In this document: in pieces, positions 7,103 through 13,765 of the stretch
Layout: every line of letters starts with the position of its first letter
Position numbering within the stretch: position 1 is the first letter of the stretch
DNA from: an uncultured Clostridium sp.
Lineage (GTDB): Bacteria > Bacillota > Clostridia > Lachnospirales > Anaerotignaceae
Direction of reading: 5' to 3'
NCBI GenBank assembly: GCA_947246775.1
Contig: CAMXTM010000018.1
Coordinates: 1 to 14,252, forward strand
Length of the DNA: 14,252 nt
Translations under genes and position numbers: made by a program
Notes under the pieces: generated by a model
What the model was told of the DNA's origin: nothing
The model's input: only the letters and a program-made list of their open reading frames with translations
Database searches by the model: none

Positions 7103-8331
7103 ATTTTTAATGTATTTCTTCTCAAGCTTCTTTCCCTTTGTTCCAACAGTCTTTCTGTCATATTCAAAAATATACTATCTATATTGATACTTTGTTCTCC
7201 ATTTTGTATTTGCTCCCTTTTTTGCTTTTGTTCCTCTTTTTCAGCTAAACTATTTTTTACTATATTTTTTACCATTTCTACATCTATTTTTTGACTTTTT
7301 TCTGTTATTTGTTGTTCTTCATATTTCTGCCATACACTCTTTTCTTTTTTACTATCATTCGCAAAATATTCTCTCGTTTTTGGCAAAATATTTTCTACTT
7401 CATTCTCTTGCATTTGTTTTACTCTATATTCTTTTTCACTATCATAATTGATATTGTCATATTGCTCTAAAGCACTTTCTCCCAGCCAAAAAATAGATTT
7501 TATTTTTCTTTCCTTTATCTCATTATTTAAAAAGTTTCCATAACTCCAAAAATCATTATTTTTTAGTTCTCCTTTTTTTTCTCTTACATCAATCATTTTG
7601 TCTTTTTCTTTTTTATAGTAATTTTCCTTTTTTACTTCTTCCTCTTTTGTTATAAGATATTGCTGCTCCTTTACATTATTATGATACTTTTCAAGTGCTT
7701 TCTCCTTTTTCCATATACTTTGTTGCTGTTGTTCATCTTTCCTTTGTTGTTCTATTCCTTTTCGCTCTTGTTTTTCCTCTTGTTTTATTTTTTCATATTC
7801 TTTTTGTTTTTCTTTCTTTTCTTTTTCTTGTATAGCATATCTATTTTGTTTCTCAATATCATATTGTTTTTGTTCTTCTATTTTATATTGTTTTTCTATA
7901 TCATATCTTTGTTGTCTTTGCTTTTGTCTTTGATACTGTTCTTCATATTCATACTGCTTTTGATATTTCTTTTTTTCTCTTTTTTTATACTGTTCTTGTT
8001 CTTTATCAAAAATAATAGCCCCTTTTTTTTGATTATCTACCATATTTTTATCAAATAAATGGATTCTTTCATTTTGATTATTTTCTACATATTCTAAAGT
8101 ACTCTTTTGTTTACTTTTTACTTCTTTTAAAGTGTTTTTTTGGTATTTTTCATATCCTACAATATCATTTTTATCAGAAATTATTTTTTTTATATTTCTT
8201 TTTTTATACTCAACATTTTCTTCCCACCACATCAATCCTTTTTTTTGTTCTTCTTGTTCTCTATACCAATTCCAAAAAAATGGATTTTCTTTCTCATATC
8301 TCAAAACTTGCTTACCATAAAACATTAACAC
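7099..8331 (-). CDS. 410-aa Lys/Glu/Gln-rich helical protein; candidate non-canonical tape measure
   Basis: I do not recognise this as a known family. It is 410 aa from GTG 8331, which has AGAGGTG 8 nt upstream. The N-terminus is aromatic-rich (NPFFWNWYREQ, GLMWWEENVEY, residues about 16-41). Residues about 110-250 are extreme low complexity in K, E, Q, R and Y with degenerate repeats such as YDIEKQ and YKIEEQKQ, and should form long charged helix or coiled coil. Less biased segments follow (NDFWSYGNFLNNEIKERK, FWLGESALEQYDN), and the C-terminus is amphipathic (INIDSIFLNMTERLLEQRE). There is no signal peptide, membrane segment or enzyme motif. It directly follows a frameshifting tail chaperone, the position of a tape measure, and precedes XkdR through an ATGA overlap. 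I infer a short tape measure or inner-tube rod. Against this, it lacks the hydrophobic segments of ordinary tape measures. Confidence 0.6.
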   Translation of the reverse strand: MLMFYGKQVLRYEKENPFFWNWYREQEEQKKGLMWWEENVEYKKRNIKKIISDKNDIVGYEKYQKNTLKEVKSKQKSTLEYVENNQNERIHLFDKNMVDNQKKGAIIFDKEQEQYKKREKKKYQKQYEYEEQYQRQKQRQQRYDIEKQYKIEEQKQYDIEKQNRYAIQEKEKKEKQKEYEKIKQEEKQERKGIEQQRKDEQQQQSIWKKEKALEKYHNNVKEQQYLITKEEEVKKENYYKKEKDKMIDVREKKGELKNNDFWSYGNFLNNEIKERKIKSIFWLGESALEQYDNINYDSEKEYRVKQMQENEVENILPKTREYFANDSKKEKSVWQKYEEQQITEKSQKIDVEMVKNIVKNSLAEKEEQKQKREQIQNGEQSINIDSIFLNMTERLLEQRERSLRRNTLKI

Positions 8332-8338
8332 AATTACA

Positions 8339-8488
8339 TCACCTCTTTTGTTCTAACTCCAAATCAACAACACTTTCTATAAACATTCTTTCTACTAAAT
8401 CTAATTCAAAAAACTGCTTAGGCAATATATGAAAATGTCGGAGGGCATACCCTGCATAATCTGCTCCTTTTTTGCCCTCCTTTATCGC
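8339..8488 (-). CDS. -1 frame extension of the second tail chaperone (T-like domain, made by frameshifting)
   Basis: This frame continues the second XkdN-like protein after a -1 slip at 8494-8488 and adds 49 residues before TGA (8341-8339). The peptide includes DYAGYALRHFHILPKQFFEL and ERMFIESVVDLELEQKR. The pattern of a small helical segment, HF-x-I-x-P-x-x-FxEL, and then ER-x-FI resembles the T part of phage G/GT tail chaperones. The frame has no start codon with a ribosome site, so independent translation is unlikely. The fusion would be about 170 aa from TTG 8850. In known phages the T part recruits the tape measure, and here the next gene is the K/E/Q-rich protein. Confidence 0.75.
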   Translation of the reverse strand, partial: AIKEGKKGADYAGYALRHFHILPKQFFELDLVERMFIESVVDLELEQKR

Positions 8489-8494
8489 TTTTTT
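8440..8494 (-). promoter_or_regulatory. Programmed -1 ribosomal frameshift signal
   Basis: In the mRNA, A AAA AAG (8494-8488) is in the zero frame of the second chaperone, two codons before its stop; the same heptamer is the dnaX slippery site. After a 7-nt spacer, GGAGGGCA (8480-8473) can pair perfectly with TGCCCTCC (8447-8440) across a 25-nt loop. This is the canonical layout of slippery site, short spacer and stimulatory stem. No U-tract follows the hairpin, so it is not a terminator. Confidence 0.8.
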
Positions 8495-8850
8495 ATATCT
8501 CTTTTTATATCCTCTTTTCTTTCTTCAAAACAATTCTGTTCTTTTACTGTTTTCAAAAGTATCATATATTCTCCCATTGTTAGCATCTCTTTTAACACTT
8601 CATCAGCTCTATTACAGCCATAGCTTCTCAAAAGTCCCTCATCATTCAAATTTGGTACTTCTACACAATTTGCACACAGCCTACCCCAATACTGCTCTAT
8701 TTCTTCTGTTGTATCTCCATTTTTTATCTTTTGATGTTCTCTCTCTTTTAATGCTTTTATTTTCCACTTTAAAGCCTCTCCATTTTCCCCTATAAATCTC
8801 TCAGATACTACTATCTCTTTTGCTTCTGGCAAGTATTGTTCCTCTATCAA
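8482..8850 (-). CDS. Second XkdN-like tail assembly chaperone (G form)
   Basis: The zero-frame product is 122 aa from TTG 8850, which has GGAGG (8858-8862) 7 nt upstream. A GTG at 8874 would add 8 residues but lacks a ribosome site and overlaps the hub gene. It is a clear paralogue of the chaperone at 10515-10925: IVVSERFIGENGEALKWKIK aligns with VVISERLKDEQGEVVEWEIR, and VPNLNDEGLLRSYG with FPELNDIELQNRYH, followed by LKEMLTMGEY versus LLEMLTAGEY. XkdN-type chaperones bind and load the tape measure and help tube polymerisation. Unlike the first copy, this one ends in a -1 frameshift signal and precedes the K/E/Q-rich gene, so I infer that it is the active tape-measure chaperone. Confidence 0.85.
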   Translation of the reverse strand: MIEEQYLPEAKEIVVSERFIGENGEALKWKIKALKEREHQKIKNGDTTEEIEQYWGRLCANCVEVPNLNDEGLLRSYGCNRADEVLKEMLTMGEYMILLKTVKEQNCFEERKEDIKRDIKKR

Positions 8851-8852
8851 TT

Positions 8853-9827
8853 CTATTCCTCCATTCTTATCCACAAATCTGCTTTATATCCTCCATTAAA
8901 AAAATGGTAAACTCCCTTTTCTATCACATACATTCCTTTTAAACTAATTTCAGCCAGCTCTGGCAACTCCACACAAACAGATTCTCCTGCTCTTAAAATG
9001 ATTTCTTCTGACACCTGTTTTAACACTAATGTCTTTTTTACTCGGCACTTTTGCGCTAAAAATGTATCCCCTATCACTTTCATATCATATTGTGTTAATC
9101 TATGGTCTACTCTTTGATAATAAAGCAATCTTCCCCATTTTTTTACTTCTTCTGCTCTCTCATCTCTATATGACAATTTTTCTGTTTCCAATCTCCCCGC
9201 CTGAAACAATTGCACACCATTATAAGTATCCTCTGATATATCTGTTACATAAATATAGTCTTCTATACTTCCATCACACTGCAACACCTCATTCGTTACC
9301 ATATCCTTTTTTTCTTTTAACGTCAGTTTTCCTCCATCATCATAAAAAAAATATTCTTTCCCTGTTTCCTTTCTAGTTAGTTCTAATGCAGTTTCTATCA
9401 TATCCCACAATGTTTCTCCTTCCTCTATTCTTTGTGGAATTTGCCACCCTGTATCACAAATATTTCCTACTTCTAATCCATAGTCACTCGCAATCATCTT
9501 TATCAATTCTGATGCTTTTTTATTATAGTAAACATAGGTATCTTTATTTTGTACCAAATAAAAAAACTGGTCATATGCTATTACTGTTATAATTTGTTTT
9601 GATGTCCTACTTTTTTTCATTATCCAACCTGAAAAAAATATTTCTCCCTCTACAAAAAATTGTATCTGGTCTCCCTCTACAAATTCTACAATCCCATCTC
9701 TTATGATACTACAAGTCATTTTTCCACAAGTTCCCAACACACTATTCTCAATTATTACTTCTTCTTCCAACAAACTTGTTGCATCATACACCTTTTCATT
9801 ATTCTTTATAAGCATTTTTATTTCCAT
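8853..9827 (-). CDS. xkdQ: Tail hub protein, XkdQ family (gpD/gp27-like)
   Basis: This is a 324-aa member of the XkdQ / late-control-D family that forms the trimeric hub closing the tube above the spike. Visible features are the beta-rich start with a GTCGKMTCSIIRDG segment, FVEGDQIQFFVEGEIFFSGWIM (adapter from six-fold tube to three-fold hub), IPQRIEEGETLWDMIETALE (about 138-157) and a C-terminal barrel containing LRAGESVCVELP and KGMYVIEKGVYHFF. The frame has a GTG at 9836 that overlaps the LysM stop, but ATG 9827 is better placed after GGGGTGA (9839-9833). It follows the LysM gene as in PBSX, but a second chaperone and the K/E/Q-rich gene separate it from XkdR. Confidence 0.9.
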   Translation of the reverse strand: MEIKMLIKNNEKVYDATSLLEEEVIIENSVLGTCGKMTCSIIRDGIVEFVEGDQIQFFVEGEIFFSGWIMKKSRTSKQIITVIAYDQFFYLVQNKDTYVYYNKKASELIKMIASDYGLEVGNICDTGWQIPQRIEEGETLWDMIETALELTRKETGKEYFFYDDGGKLTLKEKKDMVTNEVLQCDGSIEDYIYVTDISEDTYNGVQLFQAGRLETEKLSYRDERAEEVKKWGRLLYYQRVDHRLTQYDMKVIGDTFLAQKCRVKKTLVLKQVSEEIILRAGESVCVELPELAEISLKGMYVIEKGVYHFFNGGYKADLWIRMEE

Positions 9828-9832
9828 ATGTA

Positions 9833-10495
9833 TCACCCCAAATGCAATATCTGCCCTACTTTTATACTATTTGGATTTACAATATTATTTTTCTGAGCAA
9901 TTTCATTATAGCGACTTCCATCATTTAGCATCGTTTGTGCAATTTTCCAAAGCGAATCCCCCACCTTTACTATATAAGTATTAGGTATCTCTTTTCCTTC
10001 TCTCTTTGCTCCAAATTCTTCCAATATAGTCTGTTCTCCTTTTTTCTCCATTTTATATGTCGTAGAACTGATTTTTCTATACTCTTTTAAATTGATTTCT
10101 ACCCAAAAATCTCCTTGCTCTCCTCCTCTTTCTACTACTGTATATTCCTCAAAAGACACATCTATATTTCCACTAAACAATTCACTGCCATCTGCTAATT
10201 TTCGAAATACTATCAGACTAACTGGTTTTTTACTCATTTTATACTGTCTAAACTGATTCAAATAAAATATTGGTGCTTTAAAACTTCCCTCCGTTTGCAC
10301 AAAACTATACTGTACTGCTGGCAAAAGCACTGTAAACGAAATTCTCCTCAATCCAATATCTTTTAATATACTTCCTGCCCCTATATCAACCAAGTCTACT
10401 CTTTCACTTTCTCCTCCTACCTTTGTAACCAATTCTGATGGTGCTACTGGCAGCAATATTTGTTCTCCATTTTGTTTGAAATAAAACCGATACAT
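9833..10495 (-). CDS. xkdP: LysM-domain baseplate protein (XkdP / gp53-like)
   Basis: This 220-aa protein has an N-terminal gp53-like beta domain (about 1-140; SGNIDVSFEEYTVVERG is typical) and a linker. A C-terminal LysM (about 173-219) follows, with YIVKVGDSLWKIA, then YNEIAQKNNI and VGQILHLG. In contractile systems these proteins clamp the first tube ring to the hub; the LysM domain mediates assembly and does not digest peptidoglycan. The start at ATG 10495 has a strong AGGAGGGGG upstream. It begins 20 bp after the first chaperone gene, exactly where a tape measure gene should intervene. Confidence 0.92.
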   Translation of the reverse strand: MYRFYFKQNGEQILLPVAPSELVTKVGGESERVDLVDIGAGSILKDIGLRRISFTVLLPAVQYSFVQTEGSFKAPIFYLNQFRQYKMSKKPVSLIVFRKLADGSELFSGNIDVSFEEYTVVERGGEQGDFWVEINLKEYRKISSTTYKMEKKGEQTILEEFGAKREGKEIPNTYIVKVGDSLWKIAQTMLNDGSRYNEIAQKNNIVNPNSIKVGQILHLG

Positions 10496-10514
10496 TCTTT
10501 CTCGCCCCCTCCTT

Positions 10515-10925
10515 TTATCTCATTTCTTCCACAATCCTTTTTAATTTCTCATACTCTCCCGCTGTCAGCATTTCCAATAGCAATCCCTCTCTCCCTACTA
10601 CATGATAGCGATTTTGCAATTCTATATCATTCAGCTCTGGAAACACAACACTTTCTGTTAACACCATTACTTCATAAAAATTCTGCTCTTTCTCTTTATT
10701 CATCGCTCTACACTTTTTTAATATCATTTCATTCTCTTTTTGCATAAGTGGTCTTATCTCCCACTCAACTACTTCCCCTTGTTCATCTTTTAATCTCTCA
10801 GAAATTACTACTCTTTTATTTTCTATCTCTTTTCTATTTTGTTTATAAAATCTCTCTATCACTTTTTTTCTTCCCCTTTTAACTATATAATATTTGTCCC
10901 CCATCTTCTCAGATGGAGGACTCAT
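10515..10925 (-). CDS. xkdN: First XkdN-like tail assembly chaperone
   Basis: This 136-aa protein sits immediately after the tube gene, the usual XkdN position. Core motifs are VVISERLKDEQGEVVEWEIR (about 40-59) and FPELNDIELQNRYHVVGREGLLLEMLTAGEY near the C-terminus. It has no slippery heptamer or open -1 frame at its 3' end, and the next gene is the LysM protein. It may therefore serve the tube only, or be a relic of the original chaperone-tape measure pair. ATG 10925 has no convincing ribosome site. A second in-frame ATG at 10904 lies in the 3' arm of a strong hairpin, so the true start is uncertain. Confidence 0.85.
   Translation of the reverse strand: MSPPSEKMGDKYYIVKRGRKKVIERFYKQNRKEIENKRVVISERLKDEQGEVVEWEIRPLMQKENEMILKKCRAMNKEKEQNFYEVMVLTESVVFPELNDIELQNRYHVVGREGLLLEMLTAGEYEKLKRIVEEMR
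10898..10919 (-). promoter_or_regulatory. GAGA-capped mRNA hairpin at the start of the first chaperone gene
   Basis: In the RNA, CCTCCATCT (10919-10911) pairs with AGATGGGGG (10906-10898), a 9-bp stem with one wobble pair and a GAGA tetraloop of GNRA type. No U-tract follows, so it is not a terminator. It lies 15 bp after the tube stop and covers the in-frame ATG at 10904. It could protect the upstream sheath-tube mRNA from 3' decay or throttle chaperone translation. Confidence 0.55.
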
Positions 10926-10933
10926 TTTATTTA

Positions 10934-11389
10934 TTACAATTCTTGAAATGCTTCCAGCAAATCTGCATCATTAAATGTAAATGTCAGCACTTCATCTAAT
11001 GCCTCTTTCTCTACATCTAATTTTGTAATATACATACTATCAATATTAACTCCCTTTAACAACACTGTCTGTTTCCCTGTTTCACTGGTTGGGTCTTCAT
11101 TCGTAATCAGTAGCTCAAAATAGGTATCTACCCCATTTTTCATATACTCCAACATCACTTGTCTAAACAAACTTGAAACATAATACACTTCCATCGTTCC
11201 AGTTCCTTTCCACCCTCCAGCTTTATGCTGTTTTGATGTCAGCCCCAATATTGGTATCTCCGATTTCGTTTTCTCAACTTTTGCCTCTACATTCTTTGCT
11301 TGCATTATTTCATATCTATTCCCATCAATTAACGCAAAACAAGTTCCCAATGCTCCACTAATTGTATCCTTTGCTCTCAAATATGCCAT
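10934..11389 (-). CDS. xkdM: Tail tube protein (XkdM family, DUF2001)
   Basis: This 151-aa protein follows the sheath gene, as tube genes do in contractile tails. It matches the XkdM pattern: MAYLRAKDTISGALGTCF, then MQAKNVEAKVEKTKSEIPILG with GLTSKQHKAGGWKGTGTMEVYY (about 49-70), and a C-terminal LDVEKEALDEVLTFTFNDADLLE. Hexameric rings of this protein stack to form the rigid inner tube. ATG 11389 has AAGGGGGGA 8 nt upstream, a very strong ribosome site fitting high-level synthesis. Confidence 0.93.
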   Translation of the reverse strand: MAYLRAKDTISGALGTCFALIDGNRYEIMQAKNVEAKVEKTKSEIPILGLTSKQHKAGGWKGTGTMEVYYVSSLFRQVMLEYMKNGVDTYFELLITNEDPTSETGKQTVLLKGVNIDSMYITKLDVEKEALDEVLTFTFNDADLLEAFQEL

Positions 11390-11407
11390 ATCTTAATCCC
11401 CCCTTTT

Positions 11408-12715
11408 TTAAATAACTTCCACTTTCATATACAGTTTTTCCATCGCATCTGTTGGTTTTACTTTCTCATACACCACAACATCTTGCTTTTCTACTCCCTG
11501 CATAATCGTAATGTCATCTGGTTCAAATCCCTCTATTGCTTCTATACCCTCCAGCTGCTCATGATACTGTATCAATTCCGCCTTTAACAAGTTTCTACCA
11601 TTATCATTATTACTTTGTTTTCCCAAATAATACTGGCTAAATATTCTCGCTACGTCATTCGCTATAGAGTCCAACACCCTTATTACTCTATTACTTGAAA
11701 AATCACTATTCTTACTACTTTCAAAAGATGTAAATGTATTTATATCTCTCAATACTCTAATATCATCTCCATCTTCATAATACAAAAATTCTCCCTTTTT
11801 CAATCCCTCTACAAATCGTGATTTTTTATATTTCGCCTTAACGCTATATTCTCCATTATATTTCCTATTCGTTACACTCTCATTTACTTCTGCTCCTGCT
11901 TCTGCTCCCGCTGTCCAATACACAAGTCCTGTCTTTTCTTCCTCTGTCTCATTTGTTACAGACACAACTCCCTCAAAATCAGCTTGAACATAGTCAAAAA
12001 GCACTGTCACAAATTTGGGTCCTTCGTCATCTCTCAATCTCTTTGTAAATGCTGTAAACAATCCTTTTGTTACATTATCTTCCCCCGCATAGGCAAGTAC
12101 ATTAAAGTTCTCCTTTTCTGCCTGCTCCAAAAAGTTCGCATAGTCATTTCCGGTTAGTTCTCTATTTGTACCTCCCTCCAAGTTAATGCCCGCATTTACT
12201 TCTAATGCCCCTATTCCTTTAAATCTTACATATGTATTCTCTTTTAATTCTTCTACTGTGTTTACTGTCTGTGTATCCTGCAACACCAAATCCAAATACG
12301 TCTTTACATCAAATGCTGTTTCATCATCTATATTTTTTGACACAACTATTTTAATATCATTTCCTCTTATGCCACCATACAACGCCTCTACGCTACATTC
12401 TCCTATCTTTACACTCGCTTTTTCTCCACTATTACAGCGATACAACAGCGCCTTTTTTGCATACAAAAACAATTCTCTTAGTGGTTTCATTTTCTCATGG
12501 GTATAATCATAGCCAAAGATACTTTGCGCTTCTGTTTGAAAATCTTGCGCTTCTACTACCATCATACCATCTTTTCCCCAATCTAATTCTATTGCCATAC
12601 ACACAGTACCTCTTTCTCCCAATGTCCCCATCGCTCTTGGCTGTGACACAAAATTGATATATGCTCCTGGCAACACTTTATTTTGTACTAAATAAGTACC
12701 TCCTCCTAATGCCAT
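11408..12715 (-). CDS. xkdK: Contractile tail sheath protein (XkdK family)
   Basis: This 435-aa protein is a phage-type sheath subunit. It starts MALGGGTYLVQNKVLPGAYINF, the usual N-terminal arm that links neighbouring subunits, followed by the early conserved region around RGTVCMAIELDWG. The C-terminal part has RVLDSIANDVARIF and YHEQLEGIEAIEGF (about 340-395), and it ends in KPTDAMEKLYMKVEV, the strand-exchange C-terminal arm. Sheath contraction drives the tube through the target envelope. AAAGGAG lies 10 nt upstream of ATG 12715. The presence of a sheath defines the system as contractile, not siphovirus-like. Confidence 0.96.
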   Translation of the reverse strand: MALGGGTYLVQNKVLPGAYINFVSQPRAMGTLGERGTVCMAIELDWGKDGMMVVEAQDFQTEAQSIFGYDYTHEKMKPLRELFLYAKKALLYRCNSGEKASVKIGECSVEALYGGIRGNDIKIVVSKNIDDETAFDVKTYLDLVLQDTQTVNTVEELKENTYVRFKGIGALEVNAGINLEGGTNRELTGNDYANFLEQAEKENFNVLAYAGEDNVTKGLFTAFTKRLRDDEGPKFVTVLFDYVQADFEGVVSVTNETEEEKTGLVYWTAGAEAGAEVNESVTNRKYNGEYSVKAKYKKSRFVEGLKKGEFLYYEDGDDIRVLRDINTFTSFESSKNSDFSSNRVIRVLDSIANDVARIFSQYYLGKQSNNDNGRNLLKAELIQYHEQLEGIEAIEGFEPDDITIMQGVEKQDVVVYEKVKPTDAMEKLYMKVEVI

Positions 12716-12718
12716 AAA

Positions 12719-12892
12719 TTATTTTCTCCTTTCTCTTTTTCCATCTAAATAGATTCTTATTTTTCTCTCGGCTTCTTCTTTACTATACAATTTTCCCTCT
12801 TTTAACACTGCTTGTACTACATCTTTACTCCATTTTAAATTCTTACTCCCCAAAAATTGCCCTTTTGTAAATCTCTTTTTTTCTTCTACCAT
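12719..12892 (-). CDS. 57-aa small protein upstream of the sheath
   Basis: This short frame fills the gap between the tail terminator-like gene and the sheath. It encodes MVEEKKRFTKGQFLGSKNLK, continues WSKDVVQAVLKEGKLYSKEE, then has AERKIRIYLDGKR. The layout (FTK..LL.SK, D.....L.....Y...E....I..FL.GK) resembles the small uncharacterised proteins found just before sheath genes in clostridial phages, from memory of that family. It has a GAGG element about 12 nt before ATG 12892 and ends 3 bp before the sheath ATG. Codon use is like its neighbours. Function unknown; the location suggests neck or sheath assembly. Confidence 0.75.
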   Translation of the reverse strand: MVEEKKRFTKGQFLGSKNLKWSKDVVQAVLKEGKLYSKEEAERKIRIYLDGKRERRK

Positions 12893-12921
12893 TTTTACAA
12901 AATTCCTCTCTTTAAACTAAT

Positions 12922-13362
12922 TTAATACCCTACTACTTTTTTTCCATTATGTTCTAATCTCTCCATTTTTCTCTCATCGGCAATAGGCTTAATTTGAACA
13001 TAATAAACTACCTCAAAGCAGAATCCTTTTTCTGTCATTCTATGTTGCATTTTTTTTGCCAAAAATTCATTTCCTTGCTCTCCTACCATTGACAACACAT
13101 CATATAACATTTCCGCTTTCTCTACACTCTCCGCTTTTGCTCTCTTTTCTACTCCCTCCCTATATTCTACATTAATACTAATCCATTGTTCTCGTCTCCC
13201 TCCCAAAAGTGGTTTCTGTTCCACACTTTGTATACTTACCCCAAAGCAGCGGTTTTCCCCCTTTTGTGGCACTCTCTCCCCATACACTTCAATATCACAA
13301 AATTCTTCTGCAATCGCTTTAATTACCATCTCTTTTAATATCTGCAAAATTCCTTTTTTCAT
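12922..13362 (-). CDS. Tail terminator/completion-like protein (DUF6838-like)
   Basis: This 146-aa protein has the size, position and pattern of the tail terminator family that precedes sheath genes in clostridial phages: a helical N-terminus (ILQILKEMVIKAI), IEVYGERVPQKGENRCFGVSI, a strand with SINVEYREG, and a C-terminal FCFEVVYYVQIKP strand. Such proteins cap the tube and connect it to the neck. ATG 13362 has AAGGGGAT about 8 nt upstream. The family name is from pattern memory and is less certain than the role suggested by position. Confidence 0.65.
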   Translation of the reverse strand: MKKGILQILKEMVIKAIAEEFCDIEVYGERVPQKGENRCFGVSIQSVEQKPLLGGRREQWISINVEYREGVEKRAKAESVEKAEMLYDVLSMVGEQGNEFLAKKMQHRMTEKGFCFEVVYYVQIKPIADERKMERLEHNGKKVVGY

Positions 13363-13376
13363 ATCGCTTTATCCCC

Positions 13377-13733
13377 TTATACTACATCTTCTCTTTTTAA
13401 TGCTATTTCATTATGTGTACTATAACTCACCATCTCTCCTACACAACAGAATGTTACATTTTCTCCATTTTCTTGCTTCACTTCTATTTTACTTCCAGAC
13501 ACTATTACATCTTGTTTTCTAAACAGCAATATGGCATTATACACTACTTCCGCAGGTAAAACTCCCTTTACTATTGCCGTTTTTGGACTCATACACAATC
13601 TACATGGCAATTCTTTCCTTTCTTCCTTTTCTACAACTAATGTTTCTCCCCAATTTTGTTTTTCTTTTTCCCATTCTTTTACAAAACATTTTTGATTAAA
13701 AAATCGCTCTACATCTTTTATTATTTTTTCTAT
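13377..13733 (-). CDS. Neck/head-tail joining protein with apparent ATA start
   Basis: The conventional start (TTG 13610) gives 77 aa and lacks a ribosome site. The same frame is open upstream to an in-frame TAA, and its first codon after that stop is ATA 13733, 7 nt after GGAGGGG (13747-13741). From there the product is 118 aa, including VERFFNQKCFVKEWEKEKQN, then KELPCRLC, VLPAEVVYNAILLFRKQDVIV, GSKIEVKQ and a closing STHNEIALKRE. The C-terminal half resembles small neck proteins that lie between gp6-like connectors and tail terminators in clostridial phages (PCR motif, GSKI-V-Q, STH-EI). The ATA may be a rare start codon, a mutated ATG, or the mark of a 1-nt indel after ATG 13755. Confidence 0.65.
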   Translation of the reverse strand: MEKIIKDVERFFNQKCFVKEWEKEKQNWGETLVVEKEERKELPCRLCMSPKTAIVKGVLPAEVVYNAILLFRKQDVIVSGSKIEVKQENGENVTFCCVGEMVSYSTHNEIALKREDVV

Positions 13734-13740
13734 TTATATT

Positions 13741-13747
13741 CCCCTCC
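13741..13747 (-). promoter_or_regulatory. Ribosome binding site pointing to an ATA start
   Basis: GGAGGGG is exactly 7 nt upstream of ATA 13733 and has no ATG, GTG or TTG of the same frame within reach. It is the main reason for extending the neck gene upstream of TTG 13610. Confidence 0.6.
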
Positions 13748-13765
13748 TCGCCCATCTCCTAATTA

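Noticed and set aside
7660..8058. Plus-strand frame of 132 codons encoding a Phe/Leu/Ile-rich, membrane-like peptide
   Set aside because: It is the antisense of the K/E/Q-rich coding region. AAA/GAA/CAA codons read backwards give Phe, Ser and Leu codons, so the hydrophobicity is an artefact; there is no ribosome site. The other plus-strand frames in the tail region are of the same kind.
8400..8460. Small ATG frame of about 18 codons starting inside the frameshift hairpin loop
   Set aside because: It is very short, ends in TAG and has no protein-like features. The -1 frame across the same bases gives a sensible 49-residue extension.
8440..8480. Hairpin read as an intrinsic terminator after the second chaperone
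   Set aside because: The stem is strong but the RNA after it is not a U-tract, and the loop is 25 nt. Its distance from the slippery heptamer fits a frameshift stimulator.
8851..8874. GTG 8874 as start of the second chaperone
   Set aside because: No Shine-Dalgarno sequence precedes it and it overlaps the hub gene. TTG 8850 has GGAGG 7 nt upstream and starts 2 nt after the hub stop.
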